Origin: Beijerinckia indica subsp. indica ATCC 9039
GTDB taxonomy: Bacteria > Pseudomonadota > Alphaproteobacteria > Rhizobiales > Beijerinckiaceae
Length of the DNA stretch: 64,000 bases
Direction of reading: 5' to 3'
NCBI RefSeq assembly: GCF_000019845.1
Contig: NC_010581.1
Coordinates: forward strand, 1,803,501-1,867,500
Positions 33,623-42,754 of the stretch are shown piece after piece (the stretch's first letter is position 1; every line of letters begins with the position of its first letter). Made by a program: the position numbers and the translations under genes. The notes beneath the pieces are model-generated. The model searched no databases. It was not told the origin of the DNA and saw only the letters and a list, made by a program, of their open reading frames with translations.

Positions 33623-35779
33623 GTGGGCACTTCATGGTTCTCCTGGTTGAGTAAAACTGTCAGGCGCCTGCTCCTGGAGCTTGATGCATGGATTGATTCC
33701 TCTCTTTATGACGCAAAGATCCGGTCGCGCGAGACTTATCTCGCCTATTCCGCTTTCATGGAACGGTTTCACGTCTCCGGCTGGCGGCGTATCCTGGTGG
33801 AATGTTCCTGCGAAGGCCTGACGCTCAGCATTGCCGGGGGGCTCTTCGCCCTGTTCCTGGCCATTCCGGCTTTTCAGGAGACATCCGAGGACTGGCTGAA
33901 GAAGCAGGATCTGGCGATCACCTTTCTCGATCGTTCCGGCGCGATCGTCGGCAAGCGCGGGATCAAACATGACGATTCCGTCGCCTTCGAGGAACTTCCA
34001 CCGACCTTGATCCATGCCGTTCTGGCTACCGAGGATCGCCGCTTTTTCGATCATTTCGGCATTGACATTGTCGGCACGTTCCGGGCGCTGACGGTCAATG
34101 CGCGCGCGAGCAATGTCGTCCAGGGCGGCTCCTCAATTACCCAGCAATTGGCGAAAAACCTGTTCCTGTCCAACCAACGCACGCTGGAGCGCAAGATCAA
34201 GGAAGCCTATCTCGCGCTTTGGCTCGAAACACATCTGTCCAAGCGAGAAATCCTGCGTCTCTATCTCGACCGCGTTTATATGGGTGGCGGCACTTTTGGC
34301 GTGCAGGCAGCAGCGCAATTTTATTTTGGCAAATCGGTGCGTGACCTGACGCTTTCGGAATCGGCCATGCTGGCCGGCCTTTTCAAAGCCCCGACCAAAT
34401 ATGCGCCGCATGTTAATTTGCCGGCGGCACGCGCGCGCGCCAATGATGTCCTGACAAACATGGTCAATGCCGGCTATCTCGGCGAGGGACAAATCCATGC
34501 GGCGTTGCGCAATCCGGCCACTCCCGTTGATCGCCGGCGCGATAACAGCCCGGATTGGTATCTCGATTATGCCTATGACGAGGTGAAGAAACTGGTTGCG
34601 GCGGGCAAGCTTGGCGAGGAACGGGTTTTGACCGTTCGTACCGCGCTCGATTCCAATTTGCAGAAACAGGCGGAAACGACGATCGAGGAACAATTACGCC
34701 AGCGCGGTCCTGATTATCATGTCAAACAGAGCGCCATGGTCGTGATCGAGCCTTTGGGCGCCCTTCGTGCGATTGTCGGCGGACGTGATTATGGAGCCAG
34801 CCAGTTCAATCGCGCGACCGACGCATTGCGCCAACCGGGTTCATCCTTCAAACCCTTCGTGTATCTGACCGCGCTGATGAGTGGTAAATTCAAACCTTCC
34901 ACGATCGTGCTGGATGCGCCCATCTGCATTGGCAATTGGTGCCCGCGCAATTATGGCGGCACCTATGCCGGGCATTTACCTTTAGTGAATGCGCTGGCGC
35001 GTTCGCTGAATACGGTCGCTGTACGTCTGGCGACAGCCGTCGGCGATGGGAGCCCGAAAGCGGGACGTGCCAAGATCATCGATACCGCGCGGCGTATGGG
35101 CCTGACGACACCGCTGACGGATACAGTTTCGTTGCCAATCGGCGCTGCCGAGGTGACTGTCTTTGATATGGCTTCGGCCTATACAACATTCGCCAATGGC
35201 GGTTTGCGCGCACCCGCTTTCGCGGCCATGGAAATCGCCAATAGCCGAGGCGAAATCATCTACCGTCACGATAGCGATGCCCCGGCGCCCGTGCGGATCG
35301 TCAACGAGGATACGGTTATCGACATGGATTCCATGCTTTTGCAGGTTGTTCAGGCTGGCACCGGCCGCAAAGCGCAACTCGAGGGCATCGATGTCGCCGG
35401 CAAGACCGGGACGACCAATGGCTACAAGGATGCCTGGTTCATCGGTTTCACCGGCAATTATGTCGGCGCGATCTGGTTCGGCAATGACGATGACAGTCCG
35501 ATGGAGAAGATGACAGGCGGCTCACTTCCCGCCGCGACTTGGCACGAGATCATGGCCTATGCCCATCAAGGCATCGATTTGAAGCCGCTCCCCGGCCGGC
35601 CGCAACCCGTGACACCGGCCGAGACCGTGGCGAAGTCTGGTGAAACCGCCAGCGCGGACAAAACGCAAATACGCCCAGCCTTGCTGTCACCAAATGGTAT
35701 CGAGGTCTTGAAAGCGATAGCCGACACCCTGTCGCAAGGAGACAAGCAGCGTTTGGCGGCAGGTCCGACGATACGATGA
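33623..35779 (+). CDS. Penicillin-binding protein 1A (bifunctional glycosyltransferase/transpeptidase)
   Basis: A 718-residue class A PBP that polymerises and crosslinks peptidoglycan. The start is a GTG at 33623 with GAGGAGGAG just upstream. A membrane anchor lies at about residues 68-90. The GT51 domain has EDRRFFDHFGIDIVGTFRAL, GGSSITQQLAKNLFLS, and KIKEAYLALWLETHLSKREILRLYLDRVYMG, read in parts. The transpeptidase has SxxK in PGSSFKPFVYL, SxN in ARSLNTVAV and KTG in AGKTGTTNGYKDAWF. All catalytic residues are present. The last 80 residues are a disordered linker. Monocistronic. Confidence 0.94.
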   Translation: MGTSWFSWLSKTVRRLLLELDAWIDSSLYDAKIRSRETYLAYSAFMERFHVSGWRRILVECSCEGLTLSIAGGLFALFLAIPAFQETSEDWLKKQDLAITFLDRSGAIVGKRGIKHDDSVAFEELPPTLIHAVLATEDRRFFDHFGIDIVGTFRALTVNARASNVVQGGSSITQQLAKNLFLSNQRTLERKIKEAYLALWLETHLSKREILRLYLDRVYMGGGTFGVQAAAQFYFGKSVRDLTLSESAMLAGLFKAPTKYAPHVNLPAARARANDVLTNMVNAGYLGEGQIHAALRNPATPVDRRRDNSPDWYLDYAYDEVKKLVAAGKLGEERVLTVRTALDSNLQKQAETTIEEQLRQRGPDYHVKQSAMVVIEPLGALRAIVGGRDYGASQFNRATDALRQPGSSFKPFVYLTALMSGKFKPSTIVLDAPICIGNWCPRNYGGTYAGHLPLVNALARSLNTVAVRLATAVGDGSPKAGRAKIIDTARRMGLTTPLTDTVSLPIGAAEVTVFDMASAYTTFANGGLRAPAFAAMEIANSRGEIIYRHDSDAPAPVRIVNEDTVIDMDSMLLQVVQAGTGRKAQLEGIDVAGKTGTTNGYKDAWFIGFTGNYVGAIWFGNDDDSPMEKMTGGSLPAATWHEIMAYAHQGIDLKPLPGRPQPVTPAETVAKSGETASADKTQIRPALLSPNGIEVLKAIADTLSQGDKQRLAAGPTIR

Positions 35780-36268
35780 TGAGGCTCAATTTGCGAAGGG
35801 TATCGCTCCCCCCTTCATATCGAATCTCGATCTTTTCATCTTCTTGGTCAATTAATGCCCTGAGCTTTTAGACTATGGCGAAAACCAAGATGAAAAAGCA
35901 GAGCCTGCACAGGAAAACTAAAATGCGTGTAAATGCCTAAATCTGATATAGAATATCATAAATATTTATTATTTCTTCTCATAATTAAAGTTTATTACAC
36001 TGCAATAAGCAGTTTCTTATAATTAACGGCATTCCGACACTCAGAGTACTCGATTCCAATAAAGGTAAGGTGCTGTTGACGAGGCACCGGCCAGCGCGCT
36101 AAATCGCTGCTGTCCAATCCGCACAGATTAGGAATTGTAGATGTTGGAGCTTGTGACCACCCGCTGATCGTCTCGACAGATCGAGACATCTAGCTGCATC
36201 GTTTCGCTACGGCAGGTTTTGCCGGGCCTGAAATGTTGCGCGGGTGCTTCTATTCACAGGCTTAATCC
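35780..36268. other. AT-rich non-coding gap before the YjhX-like gene
   Basis: A 489-bp gap, strongly AT-rich at 35930-36030. A 64-codon frame on the minus strand (35995-36189) has no recognisable features or ribosome-binding site and is not called. No clear promoter for the gene at 36269 was found. Confidence 0.35.
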
Positions 36269-36526
36269 ATGAACATCTCACGCAGCGAGCAGCGCGTTCT
36301 TCACGTGCTCGCGCAGGGTGGATATGTCCGCCATCAACGAGCCGACAACGGCCGTATTCTCGACGTGCTCTGCTTCACGCGCGACGGCCATGTCTTGGCC
36401 GATTGCACACTAGAAGTCTTCGTCAAACTCCGACGTAAACGCTTGATCGAATCCAAAGCGTCGAGCCCTTATCGGATTTCCGATAAGGGCCGCCGCTCGG
36501 TTCGCGCTCAACTCGACAATCGCTAG
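36269..36526 (+). CDS. YjhX-family toxin (UPF0386)
   Basis: An 85-residue protein aligning along its full length to the UPF0386/YjhX family: MNISRSEQRVLHVLAQGGYV, then GRILDVLCFTRDGHVLADCT, LEVFVKLRRKRLIES and the end PYRISDKGRRSVRAQLDNR. In E. coli YjhX is reported as the toxin of a pair with the acetyltransferase YjhQ, proposed to act on topoisomerase I. Here a GNAT gene follows after 12 nt, reproducing that gene order. Frame and length are intact. Confidence 0.85.
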   Translation: MNISRSEQRVLHVLAQGGYVRHQRADNGRILDVLCFTRDGHVLADCTLEVFVKLRRKRLIESKASSPYRISDKGRRSVRAQLDNR

Positions 36527-36538
36527 GAGAAATACAAC

Positions 36539-37042
36539 ATGAACATCGAAATCCGAGCTGAGCGTGCCGGAGATGCTCAGACAATTCGTCAAGTGACGGA
36601 TACTGCCTTCAAGCTCAACACCCATAGCAGTGGCACCGAAGGAGCAATCATTGATGCGCTCCGCGAAGCCCGCGCGCTGACTGTTTCTCTTGTCGCGACC
36701 GTCGACAAAGAAGTGGTCGGCCATGTCGCATTTTCACCTGTGACGATCGACGGACGAGACTTGAGTTGGTTTGGCCTGGGGCCAGTCTCAGTGAGGCCAG
36801 ACTTCCATAGGCAGGGGATTGGCGGCGCCCTTATCCGAGAAGGATTGGTACGTTTGAAACAGGCAGGAGCAGCGGGATGCTTGCTGCTGGGCGATCCAGC
36901 GTTTTATCGACGTTTCGGCTTCGAAAACGATCCTGCATTAAAGTTTGAGGACGCTCCCGCTGAGTATTTCCTGAGACTGCCTTTTGGAAGCTCAACACCG
37001 TCTGGGATAGTCGCTTTTCACGAAGGGTTCGCGGCCACATGA
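36539..37042 (+). CDS. GNAT N-acetyltransferase, YjhQ-like antitoxin
   Basis: A 167-residue acetyltransferase of the YhbS/YjhQ type: IEIRAERAGDAQTIRQVTDTAF, VVGHVAFSPVTID, GLGPVSVRPDFHRQGIGGALIREGL (acetyl-CoA loop), and GCLLLGDPAFYRRFGFE. GGAGA lies before its ATG, and it begins 12 nt after the YjhX-like gene, so the two are co-transcribed. By analogy with E. coli YjhX/YjhQ it should neutralise the toxin; direct evidence cannot come from sequence alone. A stand-alone metabolic acetyltransferase is the alternative. Confidence 0.85.
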   Translation: MNIEIRAERAGDAQTIRQVTDTAFKLNTHSSGTEGAIIDALREARALTVSLVATVDKEVVGHVAFSPVTIDGRDLSWFGLGPVSVRPDFHRQGIGGALIREGLVRLKQAGAAGCLLLGDPAFYRRFGFENDPALKFEDAPAEYFLRLPFGSSTPSGIVAFHEGFAAT

Positions 37043-37187
37043 CGAATCCAGGGCGGTCCTCCCGTAAACGAGGGCTGCCCGCCCAATTATCGCGCTTTCG
37101 CAGCACAATGCCATGCGGAGGCCAAAACAAAAAGCCAACTATGGACTCTTTCGTTTCGGTCAAAGGCGTAATGGTAGATGTAAATGA

Positions 37188-38462
37188 TCATGTAATCCTC
37201 TCAAGCCTGACACCCAGCGAGCCGAGATCGTTCCAAAACCCCGGATAGGTTTTGGCTACACAGTCGGGATCGAGGATTGTCAGTCCGTCCATCATCAGGC
37301 CCGCCAGCGCGAAACTCATGGCAATCCGATGATCATCATAGGTTTCAATGATAGCGTCGGTTCGCCGTCCAATGAGTGCGGGATCGCCGGTGACGATCAG
37401 ATCATCACCCTCCTCGCGTGCTAAATCCGGGGTGATGCGTGCGAGTTCTGTCGCCAGCGCATGAATGCGGTCGCATTCCTTGACTCTGAGATTGGCAATA
37501 TCCGTGAAACGCACGGGCGTTTTATTGAATGCCGCCATGACCGCGAGAGTCGGCACGGCATCCTGGATCTGTGATCCCTCGATCACGGCCGGCATATGAG
37601 GGAATGATGTGATCAGAGAATAGGCCTTGGCATCCGGCTGTGTGAAGGCGGAGGCTGGCACACCGAGATCGATGGTTCCCTGGGTCAAAACGGCGGCGGC
37701 CCAGAGATAAGTGGCCGCCGAAGCATCGGGCTCAATGACGAAATCGCGCGCGCGATACCCTGTTGGCGCAAGCGTCCAGGACACTTCGTCTTTTTGTAAA
37801 ACCTCGGCGCCAAAATGGTGCATGGCGGCGAGCGTGAGATCGACATAACCACGCGCGCCTATGCCCGTGCCTTGCAAGACAATCCTGATTGGTCCCTCGC
37901 CGCATGGGGCCAGCATCAAAAGCGCCGAAACATATTGACTGGAAAGACCAGCATCGATCGAAACGTCGCCTGCCGCGACACGGCCTCGGCCATCGATCGT
38001 GACAGGAGGGCATCCAGTCGGAGCCTCGATGGAGACACCAAGGCTTTGCAAGGCGGTGACAAGAGGAGCGATCGGGCGTTTGCGCATATTGGCATCGCCA
38101 TCGATGACCACGCGACCATCGGCCAATGCCGCTGCCGCCGTCAGAAAACGTGTCGCCGTCCCGGCATTGCCGAGAAAGAGCGTTTCACCCGGCGCATGCA
38201 GATGGCCAGTTCCCTTGACGTGAAAGGTGGTCGCATCGGGGCTTTCGATCCCGACGCCCATCGCCTTGAGCGCTTTGGCCATATAGGCTGTGTCATCACT
38301 CGCCAAGGCCCCCGTCAGCCGGCTTTCACCCTTGGCGAGGGCCGCGAGCAGCAAAGCCCGATTGGTGATCGATTTGGATCCTGGCGGTCTGATATGACCC
38401 TGCAGTGGCTGGCCGGGAGGCGAAAGACGAAGGGCGTCTTTCACTTTGTGATTGGGTATCAT
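37188..38462 (-). CDS. aroA: 3-phosphoshikimate 1-carboxyvinyltransferase (EPSP synthase)
   Basis: Sixth step of the shikimate pathway: joins PEP to shikimate-3-phosphate. It has 424 residues. Active-site features are HIRPPGSKSITNRALLLAALAKGES, LFLGNAGTATRFLTAAAAL, SSQYVSALLMLAPC, ASAATYLWAAAVL, the late NLRVKECDRIHALATEL and YDDHRIAMSFAL, ending LDPDCVAKTYPGFW. These match the class I-like form rather than the CP4-like class II form that I would expect in Hyphomicrobiales. It is not next to cmk or rpsA, its usual partners in this order. It may be the only copy or an additional one. Confidence 0.93.
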   Translation of the reverse strand: MIPNHKVKDALRLSPPGQPLQGHIRPPGSKSITNRALLLAALAKGESRLTGALASDDTAYMAKALKAMGVGIESPDATTFHVKGTGHLHAPGETLFLGNAGTATRFLTAAAALADGRVVIDGDANMRKRPIAPLVTALQSLGVSIEAPTGCPPVTIDGRGRVAAGDVSIDAGLSSQYVSALLMLAPCGEGPIRIVLQGTGIGARGYVDLTLAAMHHFGAEVLQKDEVSWTLAPTGYRARDFVIEPDASAATYLWAAAVLTQGTIDLGVPASAFTQPDAKAYSLITSFPHMPAVIEGSQIQDAVPTLAVMAAFNKTPVRFTDIANLRVKECDRIHALATELARITPDLAREEGDDLIVTGDPALIGRRTDAIIETYDDHRIAMSFALAGLMMDGLTILDPDCVAKTYPGFWNDLGSLGVRLERIT

Positions 38463-39019
38463 CCATAGAGCTCTTGGATTGGGGGCCGTTCAGCCCGCAC
38501 ATAGGGTACCATTCGGGTTCAATGCCCAGCATCATTTTGATTTAACGCTTGATCCCGTTCTGAAGTTTTCCACTTCAAGATGATGCTCAGGAGCATCAAA
38601 CCGGGTGACGCTCGTCGATTCTCATGCATCCATGTCCTTGAGCATCGGACTTTCAAATTGCATTCTATCCGATGCTCCATCTTTCTGAAAACGCATCAAA
38701 TAGGTCCCAAAGTGGAAGCCACGTCCGGGTTTGATGCTCTCAATCGATCAAAGTCTGCACGCCAGCAAGCCGCGCGCTCTGGTCTCATTTACGCTATTCT
38801 CAGACTTTTGCGAAGATCTCGCGAGGGGTGCATTCAAATGGAATGCGATGAGGACTGATGGTAAGCTGTTGAAACGAGAGTCGAGCAGACAAGAGCAAAG
38901 CTCAAGCTGAAATAATAAAGCAGGGAACAACATAGACAGCCAGACAAGGCTCCCATGGGGGCTTCGGTAGAGATCAAAGCACAAGTCGGTTTCGTGGCCC
39001 CGAATATGGGAAAACATTT
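38463..39019. other. Repeat-rich intergenic region
   Basis: A 557-bp gap between divergent genes. It contains GAGCATCAAACC near 38591 and the inverted GGTTTGATGCTCTC near 38729, enclosing the repeat copy at 38642-38700. The last 150 bp before 39020 are plain sequence. No gene is supported. Confidence 0.5.
38642..38700 (-). repeat. Dispersed intergenic repeat, ~60-nt copy in opposite orientation
   Basis: Its reverse complement begins TTTGATGCGTTTTCAGAAAG and ends TTTGAAAGTCCGATGC, matching 14298-14357 throughout with one base gap. The ends GCATCGG and CCGATGC are themselves inverted repeats, so the 34-nt right part can form a hairpin. Confidence 0.7.
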
Positions 39020-41416
39020 ATGACGAGAGCCCGCTCACTTGTTGTCATCATAGTCTGTTTGTTCAGTTTGATGAACATGTTTGCCTCGTCTGCAATGGCG
39101 CAATCCCTCTCGCCGGATGAGGCGCGGGCGATCGCCAAGGACGCCACCATCTACGGCTTTCCACTCGTGGACAGCTACCGTATTCAATATTCCTATTTCG
39201 TCGACCGCAACAATCCTGAGTTCAAGGCGCCTTGGAACACGCTGAGCAATGTCGCACGCGTCTTCACGCCGGATGACAAAGCGATCCAGACACCTAATTC
39301 CGATACGCCCTATTCATTCCTTGGCGCGGACCTGCGGGCAGAGCCACTGGTGATCAGCGTTCCCGCCATCGAGAAGGAGCGATACTACTCGCTCCAATTC
39401 ATCGACATGTACACGTTCAATTTTGCCTATGTAGGCAGCCGCGCAACCGGGAATAATGCCGGAAACTTTCTGTTGGCCGGACCCAACTGGAAGGGCGAGA
39501 CACCCCCTGGCATCAAGGCGGTGATCCGATCAGAAACAGAATTTGCCTTCGTCCTCTATCGGACTCAGCTTTTCAATCCGGCCGATATCGACAATGTCAA
39601 AAAAATCCAGGCCGGCTACAAGGTCGTGCCATTGTCGCAATTCCTCGGCAAACCGGCACCACCCGCCCCTCCTGTCGTCAATTTCATCAAGCCATTGAGC
39701 GCTGAGGAGGAAAAGTCTTCGCCCGAGTTTTTCAATATTCTCGACTTCGTTCTCCAATTCTGCCCCACACATCCCTCTGAAACGAAACTGATGGCGCGCT
39801 TTGCCAAGCTGGGGCTTGGCGCACATGGCACGTTCGATTCAAAAACCCTCTCACCCGATATACGCAAGGCGGTCAATGAGGGAATGGCCGATGCCTGGAA
39901 CACGTTCAAGGAGTTCAAGGAGAATCAACTCGATACCGGAAAGAAGGCGAGCGCCGACAGTTTTGGGACGCGCGCGTTCCTGAACGGAAATTACCTCGAT
40001 CGGATGGCCGCGGCCGTCCTGGGTATCTTTGGTAATTCGAAGGATGAGGCGATCTATCCAGTCTATTTCGTCGATGACGGAAAGAAAGCGCTGAACGGAA
40101 GCAATCACTATGAGCTTCGGTTTGCCCCTGATCAGTTGCCGCCAGTCAACGCGTTCTGGTCACTGACCCTTTATGAACTGCCATCCAGTCTTCTCTCAGC
40201 CAACCCGCTCAACCGGTATCTGATCAACTCGCCCATGCTGCCGGACCTGAAGCGTGATGCTGACGGCGGTATCACGCTTTATGTCCAGCATGACTCGCCC
40301 GGCAAGGAGAGGGAAGCCAATTGGCTCCCCGCGCCAAATGGTCCGTTCTTCACAGTGATGCGGCTCTATTGGCCGAAGCCGGCCGCCCTCGATGGCGCAT
40401 GGAAAGCGCCGCCGCTCCTGCGGGTGAATGACAAAACGCAATCGTCCCCCAAACCCCGTGCGGTCAATACAATCCCCGTCACCGTCGACAACTTCATTCG
40501 AGCCGAGTCTGATACCTATCTCGCGGCTCTGGTCAAGGAAGGCGGCCTTGGCAAGTTCAACCATCGCCGAGAGCCCGCGGCGATCGACAACCAGACTGTC
40601 ATTCGCTTGAATCGTGACACGCTCTATTCGTCAGCGGTGTTCGACCTCGACGCGGGGCCCGTGACGATCAGCCTGCCCGACGCAGGCAAGCGCTTCATGT
40701 CAATGCAGGTGATCAACCAGGACCATTATGTGCCAGCAGTGGTCTATGGCGCTGGTTCCTACACGTTCGACAAGGAGAAGGTCGGTACGCGCTACGCCCT
40801 CTTCGCGATCCGCACGCTGGTCAATCCGGCAGATCCCAAGGATATTGATCAAGTTCACGCCCTGCAGGACGCGATCAAGGTCGAGCAGAAGAGTTTGGGC
40901 AGCTTCACGGTCCCAAACTGGGACCGCGCGAGCCAGAAGAAAGTGCGTGACGCCCTCCTGGTTCTCAGTTCGACACTGCCCGACTTCAAAAAGGCATTCG
41001 GTACGAAAGACGATGTCGATCCCGTGCGTCATCTCATCGGCACGGCGTCGGCCTGGGGCGGCAATCCCGATAAGGACGCCACTTATCTCAATATTACGCC
41101 GAGCAAGAATGACGGCGCCACCATCTATCGCCTCAATGTCAAAAATGTGCCGGTCGATGGCTTCTGGTCGGTCAGCGTCTATAATGCGGAGGGCTATTAT
41201 CAGCCCAACCCACTGAACGCCTACACGCTCAACGATATCACGGCCAAGAAAAGCGATGATGGCTCGATCACAGTCCAGTTCGGTGGCTGCGACGGCAAAA
41301 TCGCCAACTGTCTTCCGATCATGCCGGGCTGGAACTATACCGTGCGCCTCTATCGACCACGCGCCGAAATCCTCAACGGAACCTGGAGTTTTCCTGAGCC
41401 TCAGCCGGTCCCTTGA
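39020..41416 (+). CDS. Exported tandem DUF1254/DUF1214 protein
   Basis: A 798-residue secreted protein with a signal peptide (residues 5-28, VVIIVCLFSLMNMFASSAMA). Two copies of the DUF1254-DUF1214 module follow. The first (30-475) has ATIYGFPLVDSYRI, IQTPNSDTPYSFLGADLR, YYSLQFIDMYTFNFAYVG, and PVNAFWSLTLYELPS. The second (490-795) has DNQTVIRLNRDTLYSSAVFDLD, MSMQVINQDHYVPAVVYG, and PVDGFWSVSVYNAEGYY. Single-module proteins of this family are common in soil bacteria, without a known biochemical role. The fusion is unusual in size. Two smaller genes for the same module, split into two membrane-anchored proteins, follow directly. Confidence 0.85.
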   Translation: MTRARSLVVIIVCLFSLMNMFASSAMAQSLSPDEARAIAKDATIYGFPLVDSYRIQYSYFVDRNNPEFKAPWNTLSNVARVFTPDDKAIQTPNSDTPYSFLGADLRAEPLVISVPAIEKERYYSLQFIDMYTFNFAYVGSRATGNNAGNFLLAGPNWKGETPPGIKAVIRSETEFAFVLYRTQLFNPADIDNVKKIQAGYKVVPLSQFLGKPAPPAPPVVNFIKPLSAEEEKSSPEFFNILDFVLQFCPTHPSETKLMARFAKLGLGAHGTFDSKTLSPDIRKAVNEGMADAWNTFKEFKENQLDTGKKASADSFGTRAFLNGNYLDRMAAAVLGIFGNSKDEAIYPVYFVDDGKKALNGSNHYELRFAPDQLPPVNAFWSLTLYELPSSLLSANPLNRYLINSPMLPDLKRDADGGITLYVQHDSPGKEREANWLPAPNGPFFTVMRLYWPKPAALDGAWKAPPLLRVNDKTQSSPKPRAVNTIPVTVDNFIRAESDTYLAALVKEGGLGKFNHRREPAAIDNQTVIRLNRDTLYSSAVFDLDAGPVTISLPDAGKRFMSMQVINQDHYVPAVVYGAGSYTFDKEKVGTRYALFAIRTLVNPADPKDIDQVHALQDAIKVEQKSLGSFTVPNWDRASQKKVRDALLVLSSTLPDFKKAFGTKDDVDPVRHLIGTASAWGGNPDKDATYLNITPSKNDGATIYRLNVKNVPVDGFWSVSVYNAEGYYQPNPLNAYTLNDITAKKSDDGSITVQFGGCDGKIANCLPIMPGWNYTVRLYRPRAEILNGTWSFPEPQPVP

Positions 41417-41561
41417 ACCGGAGGCAATGGGACTTCCCCGTGCAGCAGAGGGGGAAGCGTGTGAATGTCGCCGGAGATTGGGTGACAGTCAAAATTCATT
41501 CTTTGTTATGACCACCCTGGAAGGGTGGCGCCAAAAGCATTGGAATCTGTTAAAGGAGACC

Positions 41562-42128
41562 ATGCGAACGTTTCTCGGCTATCTCCTGGTGGTCCTTGCT
41601 GGCCTCGCGGGCGGATTGGGTCTCACGGCCTTCGTTCTCGATCATGACTTGAGCTTTGGCTCCGTCCGCATTGGTCCCTGGGTGGATTATTCTGGCGGTG
41701 GCGACATCGATCCCTACCGTCGTGCAAAGCTCGCCCTGACGGGAGAGCTTCCCCTCGCCAAGGGCGAGGGTTCGAGCTTCATTGCTGAACGCGATAGCGA
41801 TGGCCGTCCTCTCACACCCTCCTGTGATTATCGTTTCATTGGACCCGTCAGCCAGGGCCGTTTCTGGACCTTGACGCGCCTCGCCCCCACGGGCCTGCCT
41901 CACACGGATCCCCTGCGCAAGGCGTTTACGTCGCGTGAAATCTTGCGCGACAGTGAAGGGCAATTCGAAATCATGCTTTCCCGTCACGCACGGCCGGGCA
42001 ATTGGCTGCCGCTTGGGCAAGAGCCGTTCATCCTGCAGCTGCGGCTCTATGATAATGAACTCGACATGGTCGATACTGCTCTGGACGCTCCCATTTTTCC
42101 TCGTCTCGTCCGGGGCCATTGCGAATGA
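41562..42128 (+). CDS. Membrane-anchored DUF1214 protein
   Basis: A 188-residue protein with AAAGGAG before the ATG at 41562. One N-terminal anchor (LGYLLVVLAGLAGGLGLTAF, residues 4-23) precedes a periplasmic DUF1214 domain: RIGPWVDYSGGGDIDPYRRAKLAL, CDYRFIGPVSQGRFWTLTRL, and GNWLPLGQEPFILQLRLYDNE. It corresponds to the C-terminal half of the DUF1254/1214 module. Its stop overlaps the start of the next gene (ATGA), so the two are co-translated, as is usual for this pair in Rhizobiales. The function is unknown. Confidence 0.85.
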   Translation: MRTFLGYLLVVLAGLAGGLGLTAFVLDHDLSFGSVRIGPWVDYSGGGDIDPYRRAKLALTGELPLAKGEGSSFIAERDSDGRPLTPSCDYRFIGPVSQGRFWTLTRLAPTGLPHTDPLRKAFTSREILRDSEGQFEIMLSRHARPGNWLPLGQEPFILQLRLYDNELDMVDTALDAPIFPRLVRGHCE

Positions 42129-42754
42129 AAGTACGATCCGCAACCGTTCCACCGATGAAAGAAGGCCGCTTGTTGGGCGCACTCCTATATCTCGGTGGGG
42201 TTCTTTGCCTGGCTTTGGCCGTTCATATCGCTACGATCCTGGCTTTGCCCTTTCTTGCGGGAGAGAAAGCCATGATGCGCTGGGCCGCTTTTGCGACACC
42301 AGGGCATCCAGGCCTCCCGCCGAGTCCAACAGCCTCGGGAACGGGAGCGCCGTTCGAGGATCCCGCCCTGGTTCAAGGCCTGTGCCTCTTCGATCTCTCC
42401 GAACGACCGTTCCGGCTCGATGCAGAAATCAAGGGGATGGAATTCGTGAGTTTTTCTTTCCATCGGCCTTCCGGAGAGAGCTTTTATGCTGTGACGGACC
42501 GGGCCGCCCAGCATGGGAGGATCCATCTGCTCCTCCTCGACCAGCAACAATTCGATGACCTCGAAAGTGACAGTGAGGACGTCGGCACTGATCACACGGC
42601 GGCGGCGGCGGGGGAAGATTTGCGGATTATCGCCCCGGATCAATCCGGTTTCATTCTCATCCGCGCTTTGGTCACTCGGCCCAGTCAGCGGGACGAAATC
42701 AAGAATTGGATGCAAACGATTCAGTGCCGCAAGGCTGATGAAGCATCACGCTGA
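42125..42754 (+). CDS. Membrane-anchored DUF1254-like partner protein
   Basis: A 209-residue protein starting at the ATG overlapping the previous stop. An anchor at about residues 15-38 (LLYLGGVLCLALAVHIATI) is followed by a short periplasmic domain: FEDPALVQGLCLFDLSERPFRLDAEI, SFHRPSGESFYAVTDRAA, and LRIIAPDQSGFILIRALVTR. It matches the small DUF1254-type partner encoded next to DUF1214 proteins in Rhizobiales; the match rests on context as much as on motif. The pair probably forms one envelope complex. Function unknown. Confidence 0.7.
   Translation: MKVRSATVPPMKEGRLLGALLYLGGVLCLALAVHIATILALPFLAGEKAMMRWAAFATPGHPGLPPSPTASGTGAPFEDPALVQGLCLFDLSERPFRLDAEIKGMEFVSFSFHRPSGESFYAVTDRAAQHGRIHLLLLDQQQFDDLESDSEDVGTDHTAAAAGEDLRIIAPDQSGFILIRALVTRPSQRDEIKNWMQTIQCRKADEASR

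Noticed and set aside
35995..36189. 64-codon minus-strand frame before the YjhX-like gene
   Set aside because: No ribosome-binding site or recognisable motif in an AT-rich intergenic region.
37039..37248. 69-codon frame overlapping the stop of the YjhQ-like gene
   Set aside because: The ATGA overlap is tempting, but the frame runs into the end of aroA antisense and has no conserved sequence.
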